Assembly (NCBI GenBank): GCA_047605205.1
Contig: JASGGE010000007.1
Coordinates: forward strand, 1 to 58,174
Source of the DNA: Siphonobacter sp047605205
GTDB lineage: Bacteria; Bacteroidota; Bacteroidia; Cytophagales; Spirosomataceae
Length of the DNA stretch: 58,174 nucleotides
Reading direction: 5' to 3'
The position numbers were made by a program, and so were the translations under genes. Shown here one piece after another: positions 1 to 9,578 of this stretch (position 1 is the first letter of the stretch; each line of letters begins with the position of its first letter). Below the pieces are notes generated by a model, which saw only the letters and a list, made by a program, of their open reading frames with translations, was not told the DNA's origin and did not search any database.

Positions 1-2
1 CC

Positions 3-1748
3 GGAGAGAGCTTTACCGTAAAACTGCGTTTTGCCAATTACTCTAACCACGAACCTTTTGCGGACTTTGATGAGGTTTTTGAACAGCGAATTAAGGAAGC
101 CGATGAATTTTACGAAGAGCTCCAGAAAAATGTTCGGGATGAAGAACTTCGCCGTATTCAACGGCAGGCTTACGCAGGGATGCTCTGGTCGAAGCAATTT
201 TATTATTACAATGTCAATGAATGGCTCAATGGCGATCCGGCCATGCCAAAGCCTTCACCTAATCGCAAATACGGACGGAATCGAACCTGGCGGCACATGT
301 ACACCGCTAATATTCTTTCCATGCCCGATAAATGGGAATACCCCTGGTTTGCCGCCTGGGACCTGGCCTTCCACTGCATTCCCCTGGCCCGACTAGACCC
401 GGACTTTGCCAAACGTCAGTTAGCCGTTGTCCTGCGTGAGTATTACATGCACCCGAATGGCCAGATTCCGGCCTACGAGTGGAGTTTTTCCGATGTAAAC
501 CCGCCCGTACACGCCTGGGCAACCTGGCGGGTATACGAAATCGACAAAGAAATGAACGGAGGCGTTGGCGATATAGGTTTTTTAGAGCGGGTATTCCACA
601 AATTACTACTGAATTTCACCTGGTGGGTCAATATTAAGGATGAGCAGGGAAACAATATCTTCGGTGGTGGTTTCCTGGGAATGGATAACATTGGAGTATT
701 TGACCGATCTTCTCAGTTGCCTTTGGGAGGTCACTTAGAACAGGCAGACGGTACTGGCTGGATGGCCATGTATACCCTGAATATGCTACGGATTGCTTGC
801 GAGATTTCGCTTGTGCAGAAAACTTATCAGGATATGGCCTCGAAGTTTTTTGAACACTTTCTGCATATTGCAGGTGCCATGAAAGCGTTGGGGCGGGAAG
901 AAATCAGCCTTTGGGACGAAGAAGATCAATTTTATTATGACTTACTTCATATTCCCAATGGCCCCAGTATGCTCCTTAAACTTCGATCGATGGTTGGCCT
1001 TATTCCACTTTTTGCCATTGAAGTGCTGGACCCTGAGTCACTGGAACACTTACCTGATTTTAAACGCCGGGTTGAATGGGTATTGGCCAACCGCCCCGAC
1101 CTCGCTTCGCTTATTTCACGCTGGTATGAACCCGGAAAAGGTGAAACCCGATTGCTCTCCATCCTACGCGGCCACCGGATGAAAATGATTTTAAAACGCG
1201 TATTTGATTCGAATGAATTTTTATCCGATTACGGAATTCGTTCCCTTTCCAAATACTATGAAAAGAACCCTTATGAATTCCGGGTTGGAAATGACGTATT
1301 ACGCGTAGCGTATACACCAGCCGAAAGTACAGGAGCCATGTTTGGGGGGAATTCTAATTGGAGGGGGCCTATCTGGTTTCCGATGAACTTTCTCTTGATA
1401 GATGCTTTACTCAAGTTTCACAATTATTACGGAGATGATTTTGAAATAGAGTATCCAACCGATTCGGGTAATATGGTGAGTATCAAAGAAGCGGCTCATT
1501 CCGTAGCCCAGCGGTTAGTCAGCATTTTTGTACCTAACCCAGAAACAGGCATTCGCCCTTATCAGCAGGGATATTCGAAGTTCAATACAGATCCTTTCTT
1601 TAAGGATAACCTCCAGTTTTTCGAATATTTCAATGGAAACAATGGCAGTGGCCTGGGAGCAGCCCACCAGACCGGCTGGACGGGTTTAGTAGCCGAACTG
1701 ATTGAATACGTGTATACTCTGCAAAAAACACCGGAACCAAGTATATAG
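3..1748 (+). CDS. MGH1-type glycoside hydrolase (GH63-like), 5'-truncated by window edge
   Basis: The frame is open from base 3, so the Met at base 180 is internal and the gene begins before the window; 581 residues are visible. The protein is an (alpha/alpha)6-barrel glycosidase of the kind grouped with GH63 (mannosyl-oligosaccharide glucosidase-like). Visible hallmarks are a WDLAFH segment early on, WDEEDQFYYD in the middle and the family motif GGNSNWRGPIW near residue 450. Members of this family hydrolyse alpha-glucosidic linkages in oligosaccharides; the exact substrate cannot be read here. No neighbour in the window suggests a sugar-utilisation operon. It ends at a shared terminator facing purH. 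Confidence 0.85.
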   Translation, partial: GESFTVKLRFANYSNHEPFADFDEVFEQRIKEADEFYEELQKNVRDEELRRIQRQAYAGMLWSKQFYYYNVNEWLNGDPAMPKPSPNRKYGRNRTWRHMYTANILSMPDKWEYPWFAAWDLAFHCIPLARLDPDFAKRQLAVVLREYYMHPNGQIPAYEWSFSDVNPPVHAWATWRVYEIDKEMNGGVGDIGFLERVFHKLLLNFTWWVNIKDEQGNNIFGGGFLGMDNIGVFDRSSQLPLGGHLEQADGTGWMAMYTLNMLRIACEISLVQKTYQDMASKFFEHFLHIAGAMKALGREEISLWDEEDQFYYDLLHIPNGPSMLLKLRSMVGLIPLFAIEVLDPESLEHLPDFKRRVEWVLANRPDLASLISRWYEPGKGETRLLSILRGHRMKMILKRVFDSNEFLSDYGIRSLSKYYEKNPYEFRVGNDVLRVAYTPAESTGAMFGGNSNWRGPIWFPMNFLLIDALLKFHNYYGDDFEIEYPTDSGNMVSIKEAAHSVAQRLVSIFVPNPETGIRPYQQGYSKFNTDPFFKDNLQFFEYFNGNNGSGLGAAHQTGWTGLVAELIEYVYTLQKTPEPSI

Positions 1749-1758
1749 CAGATATTCT

Positions 1759-1800
1759 AAAAGAGGCTGTCTCCATAAAGATAAAGAGGCAGCCTCTTTT
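1759..1800. terminator. Bidirectional terminator between the glycosidase gene and purH
   Basis: A perfect 11-bp inverted repeat (1759-1769 with 1790-1800, AAAAGAGGCTG and its complement) has A-rich and T-rich ends on the two strands and lies between two convergent genes, so it can serve both. Confidence 0.75.
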
Positions 1801-1815
1801 TCATAAACTTCTTTA

Positions 1816-3351
1816 TTAGTGTTTGAAGTGACGAACGCCCGTAAAGACCATCGCTACGCCATTTTCATTACAGTACGTAATTGAATCCTGATCCCGAACA
1901 GACCCGCCGGGCTGAACCACGGCCGTAATACCAGCCTGATGGGCAATTTCTACGCAATCAGCAAAGGGGAAGAAAGCATCCGATGCCATAACCGCACCGT
2001 TCAGGTCAAAACCAAATTCTTTTGCTTTGGCAATGGCTTGTTTCAAGGCATCTACCCGTGAGGTTTGCCCCACGCCGCTCGCCAGCAATTGATTTTCTTT
2101 AGCCAGAATGATGGTATTTGATTTGGTATGTTTGCACACTTTCAGAGCAAACTCCAGACCTTTAAATTCACGTTCAGTTGGTACTTTTTCGGTTTTGGGC
2201 ATCATTTCTGACGCGATTTCCGTCGCAAGATCCTTATCCTGCACCAAAACACCGTTCAAAATCGTTTTGAACATTTGCTTATGTACATTCACTGGCTTGC
2301 GTACCAGTAAAATACGATTCTTTTTCGACTTCAGTAAATCCAAAGCGGCTGCGTCGTATTCAGGAGCAATTAGAATCTCCATAAACAGCTTATTTAATTC
2401 TTCAGCCGTTTCTACGTCAATCTTGGCATTAGTTACAATTACCCCACCAAAAGCCGAAACCGGGTCGCAGGAAAGAGCATTCAAATAAGCCTGTTTCGCT
2501 GTAGGAGCCGTAGCTACTCCACAAGCATTGGTGTGTTTAATAATGACGAAGGACGTTTCCTTGAATTCATCAATCAATTGTACGGATGCGTCAATATCCA
2601 CGAGGTTATTGTAAGACAGCTCTTTGCCGTGTAACTTATCAAACATAGCTGATAAGTCACCGTAAAAAGTAGCCGACTGGTGTGGATTTTCACCATATCG
2701 CAATGAATTCTGCGGAAGCTGATCAAAATGGAAAATATCATCCGCCCGACCGCTATAGGTTTTACCCGCAAACCATTGATAAATGGCTGAATCGTAATGA
2801 GACGTAACGCCAAACGCCAAAGTCGCGAAATACCGACGAAGCTCCAAGGCCGTAAAACCCTGATGTTCAGACAGTATTCTCAGTAATTCAGCGTATTGAC
2901 TACGATGTGAGATAATCACAACGTCATCAAAGTTTTTAGCTGCTCCGCGAATAAGGGAGATCCCGCCAATATCAATTTTCTCAATGATGTCTTCGTTGCT
3001 ACCGCCTGCCGCTACCGTTTCCTCAAAGGGATATAGATCAACTACCACCAGATCAATTGGCGAAATTTCGTATTGTTCGGCCGTTTTAATATCGTCTTCA
3101 TTATCCCGGCGGTAGAGAATACCGCCAAAAATTTTAGGGTGAAGCGTTTTAACCCGACCACCAAAAATGGAAGGATAACTGGTAAGGTCTTCTACCGGAG
3201 TAACCGGAATTCCCATTTCTTCAATAAATACCTGAGTTCCACCCGTTGAATAAAGCTTCACTCCCTGAGCATGGAGTGATTCAACGATTGGGGCGAGCCC
3301 TTCCTTGTGATAAACGGAGAGTAGAGCGGACGTGATTTTTTTGTTTGACAT
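1816..3351 (-). CDS. purH: Bifunctional AICAR transformylase / IMP cyclohydrolase
   Basis: Catalyses the last two steps of de novo IMP synthesis: formyl transfer from 10-formyl-THF to AICAR, then ring closure. The 511-residue length matches the family. The N-terminal MGS-like cyclohydrolase domain (about residues 1-150) carries LLSVYHKEG, LYSTGGTQ and GGRVKTLHPKI. The C-terminal transformylase domain carries RYGENPHQSA and IIKHTNACGVA, the latter holding the catalytic Lys-His pair. It starts with ATG and stands alone rather than in a pur operon. Confidence 0.97.
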   Translation of the reverse strand: MSNKKITSALLSVYHKEGLAPIVESLHAQGVKLYSTGGTQVFIEEMGIPVTPVEDLTSYPSIFGGRVKTLHPKIFGGILYRRDNEDDIKTAEQYEISPIDLVVVDLYPFEETVAAGGSNEDIIEKIDIGGISLIRGAAKNFDDVVIISHRSQYAELLRILSEHQGFTALELRRYFATLAFGVTSHYDSAIYQWFAGKTYSGRADDIFHFDQLPQNSLRYGENPHQSATFYGDLSAMFDKLHGKELSYNNLVDIDASVQLIDEFKETSFVIIKHTNACGVATAPTAKQAYLNALSCDPVSAFGGVIVTNAKIDVETAEELNKLFMEILIAPEYDAAALDLLKSKKNRILLVRKPVNVHKQMFKTILNGVLVQDKDLATEIASEMMPKTEKVPTEREFKGLEFALKVCKHTKSNTIILAKENQLLASGVGQTSRVDALKQAIAKAKEFGFDLNGAVMASDAFFPFADCVEIAHQAGITAVVQPGGSVRDQDSITYCNENGVAMVFTGVRHFKH

Positions 3352-3410
3352 CAGTCAGGAACGAATTCTGCCTCGTTTCTCGAAGCATTTTTAAGAAAAC
3401 GGTCTAAATA

Positions 3411-3440
3411 AAAAAACCCTGAGCGAACTCAGGGATTTTT
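3411..3440 (-). terminator. Terminator of tRNA-Cys
   Basis: CCCTGAG and CTCAGGG (3417-3423 and 3428-3434) form a 7-bp stem with a CGAA loop. On the minus strand it is followed by a run of T (complement of the A run at 3409-3416), just after the tRNA 3' end. Confidence 0.75.
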
Positions 3441-3445
3441 GGTAG

Positions 3446-3516
3446 AGGTACCAAGCGGATTCGAACCGCTGTGGGAGGTTTTGCAGACCTCTGCCTAGCC
3501 TCTCGGCCATGGTACC
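3446..3516 (-). tRNA. tRNA-Cys (GCA)
   Basis: Read on the minus strand, a 7-bp acceptor stem (GGTACCA with TGGTACC), a D arm, an anticodon arm with loop CTGCAAA (anticodon GCA), a T arm with GGTTCGAATCC and discriminator U are all present. U73 is the normal identity base for tRNA-Cys. It is a short 71-nt tRNA and CCA is not encoded. Confidence 0.95.
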
Positions 3517-3554
3517 TTATGTTCTTCTGCGAGCCTCTTTTGCTCTTGAGGCTG

Positions 3555-3562
3555 CAAAGTTA
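3555..3562 (-). promoter_or_regulatory. Bacteroidota -7 promoter element for tRNA-Cys
   Basis: TAACTTTG on the minus strand matches the Bacteroidota -7 consensus TAnnTTTG and sits about 40 bp upstream of the tRNA 5' end. No clear -33 TTG was identified at the right distance, so this rests on the -7 match and position. Confidence 0.5.
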
Positions 3563-3635
3563 CGAAGATTATGAGGCTTTCCTGCATTCGCCTTCGTTTT
3601 TTTTCTTACCCACATGATAACGATCTGGCAATCAG

Positions 3636-3675
3636 CCAAAACAAAAGGCGAACCCGAAAGCTCGCCTTTGTTTTG
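3636..3675 (-). terminator. Terminator of rpsA
   Basis: A long inverted repeat of CCAAAACAAA(A)GGCGA with TCGCCTTTGTTTTGG, with one bulged base, lies just downstream of the rpsA stop. Confidence 0.7.
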
Positions 3676-3691
3676 GAATAGTATGCTGAAA

Positions 3692-5464
3692 TTATTTTCC
3701 GCGTTCCATTTGCTCTTTCAAAGCAGCTAAAGCGTCCAGATCGCCGAGTGTTGATTTCTCAGCAGAGGTATTGGTTTTCTCAACCACCTTCTGAGTTTTC
3801 TTCTTCTCTTCGTTTTTCGCTTCTTCTTTCGCATCATTCCACACACGAGTGTGAGAAACAACGATACGACGCTCTTCTTTGTGGAATTCAACTACTTTGA
3901 AATCCACTGATTCGCCTGCTTCTACATTAGAACCATCTTCTTTTACCAATTGCTTAATCGGAGCCTGACCTTCGATACCGTAAGGTAACTCGATTTGAGC
4001 CAGTTTATCAGACTTCGCAATCAGGGTGCCCTTGTGTACGGATCCTAACGTGAATACGTTCTCGAAGGTATCCCATGGGTTTTCTTCGATTTGTTTATGA
4101 CCTAATGAAAGGCGACGGTTTTCGGCGTCAAGTTCCAATACGATCACATCCATTTTGTCTCCAACCTTAGTATACTCTGAAGGATGTTTGATTTTACGAG
4201 TCCAGGACAAGTCAGATACGTGTACCAGGCCATCGATTCCTTCTTCCATTTCCAGGAATAAGCCAAAGTTAGTCAGGTTACGAACTGTACCAGAATGTTT
4301 CGTTCCCGGAGCGTATTTTGAAAGCAGTTCCGGGCGAGTCCAAGGATCAGGCGTAAGTTGTTTGATACCTAAAGACATTTTCCGTTCAGCCCGATCAATC
4401 GTTAACACAACTGCTTCGATTTCGTCACCTACTTTCAGGAAGTCCTGAGGATTGCGAAGATGTTGTGACCACGACATTTCTGAAACGTGAATCAACCCTT
4501 CAACACCTGGCTGAACTTCAAGGAAAGCACCGTAATCAGCTACGTTTACAATCTTGCCTTTCACTTTAGCTCCTGGCTCAACGTCTTCTGGAAGAGCATC
4601 CCATGGGTGTGAGCTAAGCTGCTTCATACCCAGCGAGATACGCTTCTTATCGTCGTCGAAGTCAAGTACTACTACCTGGATACGTTGATCCAGTTTAAGC
4701 ACTTCGCTTGGATGGTTAATACGTCCCCACGAGATATCCGTGATGTGCAACAAACCATCTACACCACCTAAATCGATGAATACACCGAAATTGGTCATGT
4801 TTTTGATAACCCCTTCGAGCACTTGGCCTTTTTCGAGGTTAGTCAGGATTTGCTGACGTTGTTGCTCAAGGTCTTTCTCGATCAGAACTTTATGCGACAC
4901 AACTACGTTGTCGTTTGCATAGTTGATTTTTACAACCTTCACTTCCATCCGTTTTCCAACAAAAATGTCGAAATCACGGATAGGCTTCACGTCAATTTGT
5001 GAACCAGGTAAGAATGCTTCGATACCGTAGATATCTACAATCAAACCGCCCTTCGTGCGACGCTTCACAAAGCCATCGATTACCAGATCCTGGTCGAGGG
5101 CCTTTTGAATATTGTCCCAAGCCGTGATTACTTTCGCTTTTTTGCGGGAAAGAATCAATTGACCATTTGGATCTTCTTGATTCTCAATGTATACTTCTAC
5201 TTCGTCACCAACTTTCAAGTCAGGAAGATCGCGAAATTCCGTACGGGGTACCATCCCGTCCGATTTGAAACCGATATTCAGGATTACTTCACGATCAGTA
5301 ATGCCTACAACGGAACCTTTTACTACTTCTTTTTCAGCTACCAAGCCAAGTGTACCTTCGTACAAAGCGACCAATTTGTCACGCTCATCTTTCGAATAGC
5401 CACTACCAAAACCACGGTTGTCAGCGTGGTCCCAATCAAAATCAGTTAATTGTGGTTTTGCCAT
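3692..5464 (-). CDS. rpsA: 30S ribosomal protein S1
   Basis: Binds mRNA on the 30S subunit. The 590-residue protein has the six S1/OB repeats of a full-length S1; repeats three to six show the recurring pattern of VEGLIHVSEMSW, DGLVHVSDLSW and RRLSLGHKQ, each followed by an ENPWD/DPW spacer. The start is placed at ATG 5464 (MAKPQLTDFDWD); the frame extends 17 codons upstream, but that part overlaps the promoter-proximal leader and lacks conservation. A lysine/glutamate-rich tail ends the protein. In Bacteroidota S1 does not work with Shine-Dalgarno leaders, consistent with their absence in this window. Confidence 0.97.
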   Translation of the reverse strand: MAKPQLTDFDWDHADNRGFGSGYSKDERDKLVALYEGTLGLVAEKEVVKGSVVGITDREVILNIGFKSDGMVPRTEFRDLPDLKVGDEVEVYIENQEDPNGQLILSRKKAKVITAWDNIQKALDQDLVIDGFVKRRTKGGLIVDIYGIEAFLPGSQIDVKPIRDFDIFVGKRMEVKVVKINYANDNVVVSHKVLIEKDLEQQRQQILTNLEKGQVLEGVIKNMTNFGVFIDLGGVDGLLHITDISWGRINHPSEVLKLDQRIQVVVLDFDDDKKRISLGMKQLSSHPWDALPEDVEPGAKVKGKIVNVADYGAFLEVQPGVEGLIHVSEMSWSQHLRNPQDFLKVGDEIEAVVLTIDRAERKMSLGIKQLTPDPWTRPELLSKYAPGTKHSGTVRNLTNFGLFLEMEEGIDGLVHVSDLSWTRKIKHPSEYTKVGDKMDVIVLELDAENRRLSLGHKQIEENPWDTFENVFTLGSVHKGTLIAKSDKLAQIELPYGIEGQAPIKQLVKEDGSNVEAGESVDFKVVEFHKEERRIVVSHTRVWNDAKEEAKNEEKKKTQKVVEKTNTSAEKSTLGDLDALAALKEQMERGK

Positions 5465-5556
5465 AATTATTAGTTGGCTCGCCCTGAATACATCAGTCTG
5501 CCGGGCGAAGAGCATACTGAAATTTAGTGAAGCCGTTCTGTTTCAAAAACGGAACG

Positions 5557-5564
5557 CAAAGGTA
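5557..5564 (-). promoter_or_regulatory. -7 promoter element for rpsA
   Basis: TACCTTTG followed by C on the minus strand matches TAnnTTTG, about 93 bp upstream of the chosen ATG. That is plausible for a leader-bearing ribosomal transcript. Confidence 0.5.
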
Positions 5565-5911
5565 TTACTTTTTCCTGAAAATGAGGAAGTATTGGCCTGA
5601 AATATTCGTTGTTTTATGAAGAAAATGGGTTACTCTGGCTATATACGAATGAGCTAGTCTCTTTTTTAAATTATTCTTCCACGAAAAGGTATCCCCATAG
5701 CCGTTAGCAGGCTAAAATCAATTCTGTCTCACTTCAATAAACCAGTAACTGTTATCCGTTTAGGATTTTTCATCACGACGACCTGGCTCTCACCAATTAC
5801 TCCTATCTGATCACCCGAGACGATACTAGCGGTGGCGTCATCGATTACCCGTAAAAGAAAAGGATGCGTCTCGTAAGAAAAGACACATTCTCGGTTACCT
5901 TTCAAGAAAGT
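5565..5911. other. Intergenic region between rpsA promoter and S9 peptidase, with a possible coding scrap
   Basis: No complete gene is seen. On the minus strand the frame of the S9 peptidase stays open for 60 codons beyond its TAA (5911 down to 5729, ending TGA). It has protein-like composition, including SGDQIGVIGESQVVV, but no start codon at its head. It may be a decayed fragment or chance. No clear terminator was found for the peptidase gene. Confidence 0.3.
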
Positions 5912-8041
5912 TTATTTCTTACTTAATAACTTCCTTTTAAAGTATTCCGCCGTAGCATTTCCTACTTTCAATGAATTGGCGTGTTTCATCCAGTGGTGGG
6001 TGTCATTCACAATCACCAGGGTTTCCAGATCAACCCCTTTTGCTTCCAGGCGTCGCATCAGGTCTGTACTCTGATGGAAGCGTACGTTGCGATCGTCATC
6101 ACCGTGAATCATTAAAACCGGAGATGTCCAGGTGCTTACATAAGCCACAGGAGAAGACTCCCAGCCTATTTTAGCGGCTTTTTCTGCATCAGGAGCCCGC
6201 TCATAGGTATCAGGGGATAGTACAGGACGCAGGCGTTCGCTAGTCCAGTCATGTACGCCGTGTATGTCTACACCCGTTGCGAAAAGCTTTGAATCTTTTC
6301 CTAAAGCCATTGCGGTTAAGAATCCGCCATACGAACCACCATAAATACCAATACGCCCCGGATCCACAAAAGATTGTTTGGCGAGCCATTCGGCTCCTGC
6401 TTTTACGTCAATATATTCTGAAGCTCCACTCGTACCAGCATTTTCTGGATTATGGAATTCGAAGCCATATCCAATGCCCAGTCGGTAATTAACAGATAAT
6501 ACGACGAAACCCAAACTGGCTAAATATTGATTGGATGCATAGGCATTGGCATAGTAATCCGAATAGTTCCAGCCTAGTAACATTTGACGAGGCGGACCAC
6601 CATGCACATAAACAATGGCTGGTTTCCTGGTCGCCCCGCCGGATTTTTCAAATAACTGTCCATGAACGGTAAAGCCATCGGGAGTCGTAAACGTAACCTG
6701 TTTGGGTGTTACCAGAGCAGCCTCTGGAAAATCAGCAGGAATCAGGCTTTGCCCAATGAGCTTGAGGTCACCCTTGGCAAAAGGCATTACGGCAGGCAGC
6801 GGCGGTCGTTGGGCAGTCGTACTGATCATCGCAATGGAAGCTCCGTCGCCTGTTACTACGGGCATCCATTCCATACCGCTTCCGGGGGTTAATACTTCCA
6901 TATCGGCCTTATCAACGGAAACGCGTGCGGCATGCCGACGGTCCAGATCCAGTTTATCAGGCCCGGTATTAGCACTAAAAGTTAGCCATTTTTTATCTGG
7001 ACTCAGGCTAATGTGTTCCGCCATGAAGGAGCCGGGGGTTAGCAACAGAGGCTTGCCGCCAGTAGCTGGCATTGAGTATAAATGAGGCCAGCCATCCTCA
7101 TAAGAAAGAAAGACAATTCGGTTACTAGCTGCCCAGTGCAGATTGAAACCACCGTGAGTGGTAGGTACAGATCCGGCCAAAGTTTTAGGAGCCTGCCAAA
7201 GTTTAGTAGCCTGTTCAGTGGCGACGTCGGCCGTCCAGATTGACCAGGGGCGGTGTTTCCGCACCAGGACGGAATCAGGAGCTCCGCCCGTTCCGGGTGT
7301 TCTTACAAAAACCAGCTTCGTTCCATCGGGAGACCAACGGGGTGTACGATCATTCGAAAACGAAGGAGCAATCCACTTGATAGGCGTTTGAGCATTGGTA
7401 TATACGCCAATGAGAGCATGGTCTCCCCGATTTGAAACAAAGACTAACTTAGAACCATCCGGTGACCATTCCAGCGAATTGGTGGTGCCTTTCGCATTGA
7501 AAAGTGCTTTGGCAGGTGTAGAGCCATTAACTGGTATTCCCCAGGCCTGACCGCCTTTGATAAAAGCCACTTGATCACTTTTGGGAGAAAGTACGGGTTC
7601 ATCTCCTTCGCTTAACAATTTAGGTTCGCCACCAGCAAAGGGAACGGCCCAGATTTCTACCTTAGGCGGAATGGGATCACTATTGACATTAACACCAACG
7701 TTATCTTCCCAGTTGGAACCGTGGTCTCCCCCGCGAACATACACAACCCACTGCCCATCCGCAGAAATGGCTAAGCTGCTTATTTCCTGGCCATCATCCT
7801 GAGTATAGTTGGTTAGTTTTCGGAACGCAAACGAGGGGCCTTCTGCTACATAAACATTTCGTTTGCCCTGTTCAGCACACGCCCAGGCAATTTTAGAACC
7901 ACTGGCACTCGCCGTTAATTCGGTCGGAAACGGATACCCTTTGATGGCTTCGAGGGAAAACGTTTGAGCAAAGGATACATGAGCAAGCATTACACACAAG
8001 ACCAACAGCACCTGAGACGATATTCGGTGAAGAGAAAGCAT
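5912..8041 (-). CDS. Secreted S9 family peptidase (dipeptidyl/acylaminoacyl-peptidase type)
   Basis: Exported serine peptidase that releases dipeptides or acylated residues from short peptides. A signal peptide (about residues 1-25, ending in SFA) leads into a WD40-like beta-propeller region with repeated WSPDG/LSPD blades (about 60-400). An alpha/beta-hydrolase domain follows, with GGSYGG (Ser570), HGDDD (Asp650) and THHW (His682). At 709 residues it is complete. It is transcribed alone. The specificity (DPP IV-, prolyl- or acylaminoacyl-like) is not decided by sequence reading. Confidence 0.92.
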   Translation of the reverse strand: MLSLHRISSQVLLVLCVMLAHVSFAQTFSLEAIKGYPFPTELTASASGSKIAWACAEQGKRNVYVAEGPSFAFRKLTNYTQDDGQEISSLAISADGQWVVYVRGGDHGSNWEDNVGVNVNSDPIPPKVEIWAVPFAGGEPKLLSEGDEPVLSPKSDQVAFIKGGQAWGIPVNGSTPAKALFNAKGTTNSLEWSPDGSKLVFVSNRGDHALIGVYTNAQTPIKWIAPSFSNDRTPRWSPDGTKLVFVRTPGTGGAPDSVLVRKHRPWSIWTADVATEQATKLWQAPKTLAGSVPTTHGGFNLHWAASNRIVFLSYEDGWPHLYSMPATGGKPLLLTPGSFMAEHISLSPDKKWLTFSANTGPDKLDLDRRHAARVSVDKADMEVLTPGSGMEWMPVVTGDGASIAMISTTAQRPPLPAVMPFAKGDLKLIGQSLIPADFPEAALVTPKQVTFTTPDGFTVHGQLFEKSGGATRKPAIVYVHGGPPRQMLLGWNYSDYYANAYASNQYLASLGFVVLSVNYRLGIGYGFEFHNPENAGTSGASEYIDVKAGAEWLAKQSFVDPGRIGIYGGSYGGFLTAMALGKDSKLFATGVDIHGVHDWTSERLRPVLSPDTYERAPDAEKAAKIGWESSPVAYVSTWTSPVLMIHGDDDRNVRFHQSTDLMRRLEAKGVDLETLVIVNDTHHWMKHANSLKVGNATAEYFKRKLLSKK

Positions 8042-8138
8042 AAGGCTAAAAAAAGATGAATGGTCTAAAAGGGTGGTTTAAAGATAGGCAACAGAAACCT
8101 TTAGTCTAATACTATACGACTATATTTTAGACTATATC

Positions 8139-9431
8139 CTATTTATCTTCGTCCATTGTAGAATGTTTTTCTGTATCCCGCATCGTAATACTCACCCAAA
8201 GTGAAAGAGCAATGCAGGCCGTCAGGTACCAGTAGAACCATTCGGCATGACCTTTATCCTTGAAAAGTAAGGCGACATATTCTGCCGTACCCCCAAAAAG
8301 AGCAACCGCCAGAGCATAGGGAAAGCTAACTCCTAATGACCGGACGTGTACGGGGAACAATTCTGCTTTGATAATAGCCGAAATAGAGGTACTCATGCTT
8401 AGAATAAGCATGGCCAGAATGATTAATAAGGTTGCCAGCCAGAATTCATGTGTACTGCCCAGGAACACCAGAATTGGATATGTAGTCAGCAGAGCCAATA
8501 TTCCATATAGTATCATCATGCGTTTTCGGCCGATACGATCCCCCAGTAATCCTAAAAAGGGCTGGGCAATCATAAACACAAGCAACGTAATGACCATAAT
8601 GGTTGTGGCGTCGTTCTTACTGAACCCCGCCGTATTCACCAGAAACTTCTGCATATACGTAGTAAACGTATAATAAGATACCGTTAGCCCAATGGTGAAC
8701 CCGATAACCAGCCGAAGCTCAGAAGCATATTTGACCAATTCTTTTACACTACCCCGTTTGCTGAGGCTGGTAGTTTCGTGAGTAAACGATTCGGTTTCTG
8801 ACAATCCTCGTCTCAGATAAATGGCAGAAAGGGCGAGAAGAGCTCCAACTCCAAACGGAATTCGCCAACCCCAGTCGCTTAGTTGCTCAGTCGTTAACAG
8901 GTACCGTTGTAAAAGCATCAGAATACCCAAAGCAACTAATTGCCCCATTGTTGTCGTTACATACTGAAAGCTTGAATAAAACCCTCTCAGGTGCCGGGGA
9001 GCCATTTCACTTAGGTAGGTTGCGGCCGTTCCATATTCACCGCCAATGCTGATACCTTGTAGCATTCGGGCAAGTACCAGAATAGCCGGAGCCATAATAC
9101 CAATTTTTTGATAATCAGGCACTAAGGCAATCAGTAACGAACCAGCACTCATTAATAATACCGAAAAGGTAAGGGCTGATTTTCGCCCGTAGCGGTCTGA
9201 ATAAGTCCCCATTAACCAACCGCCAACGGGCCGCATCAGAAAACCAATTGCAAAAATACCAGCGGTATTTAGAAGTTGAGCCGTTTCGTCCTCTTTTGGA
9301 AAAAAGGCTCCGGCGAAATAGAGTGAAAAGACGGAATACGCGTACCAGTCATACCATTCAACCAGGTTACCTATAGAACCACCCAGAATGGATTTGAGCT
9401 GTTTTCGCAGCGGAATCGTTTGACGTGTCAT
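8139..9431 (-). CDS. kgtP: MHS-family MFS transporter, alpha-ketoglutarate permease-like
   Basis: Twelve-helix proton symporter of the metabolite:H+ symporter branch of the MFS. It closely follows E. coli KgtP: GNLVEWYDWYAYS at the start, MRPVGGWLMG with DRYGRK in loop 2-3, RMLQGISIGGEYGTAATYLSE, FTTYMQKFLVNTAG, and GGTAEYVALLFKDKG near the end. The 430-residue length fits. KgtP brings in 2-oxoglutarate; other MHS members carry citrate, proline/betaine or shikimate, so the substrate is inferred from overall likeness. It stands alone between the S9 peptidase and a membrane protein pair. Confidence 0.85.
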   Translation of the reverse strand: MTRQTIPLRKQLKSILGGSIGNLVEWYDWYAYSVFSLYFAGAFFPKEDETAQLLNTAGIFAIGFLMRPVGGWLMGTYSDRYGRKSALTFSVLLMSAGSLLIALVPDYQKIGIMAPAILVLARMLQGISIGGEYGTAATYLSEMAPRHLRGFYSSFQYVTTTMGQLVALGILMLLQRYLLTTEQLSDWGWRIPFGVGALLALSAIYLRRGLSETESFTHETTSLSKRGSVKELVKYASELRLVIGFTIGLTVSYYTFTTYMQKFLVNTAGFSKNDATTIMVITLLVFMIAQPFLGLLGDRIGRKRMMILYGILALLTTYPILVFLGSTHEFWLATLLIILAMLILSMSTSISAIIKAELFPVHVRSLGVSFPYALAVALFGGTAEYVALLFKDKGHAEWFYWYLTACIALSLWVSITMRDTEKHSTMDEDK

Positions 9432-9578
9432 AAAATCAATGGGGAAGCCTTTCAGCAGGAAAGATACTTGCAGATTACAAGAACTTTGGCATAAAACCTA
9501 AAAAGCCTATCGAATTACTTCGTGTATTTGCTCAGCAATCAGTATCCTATTCAATGAAACCTATTGTTTCTGGCACTT

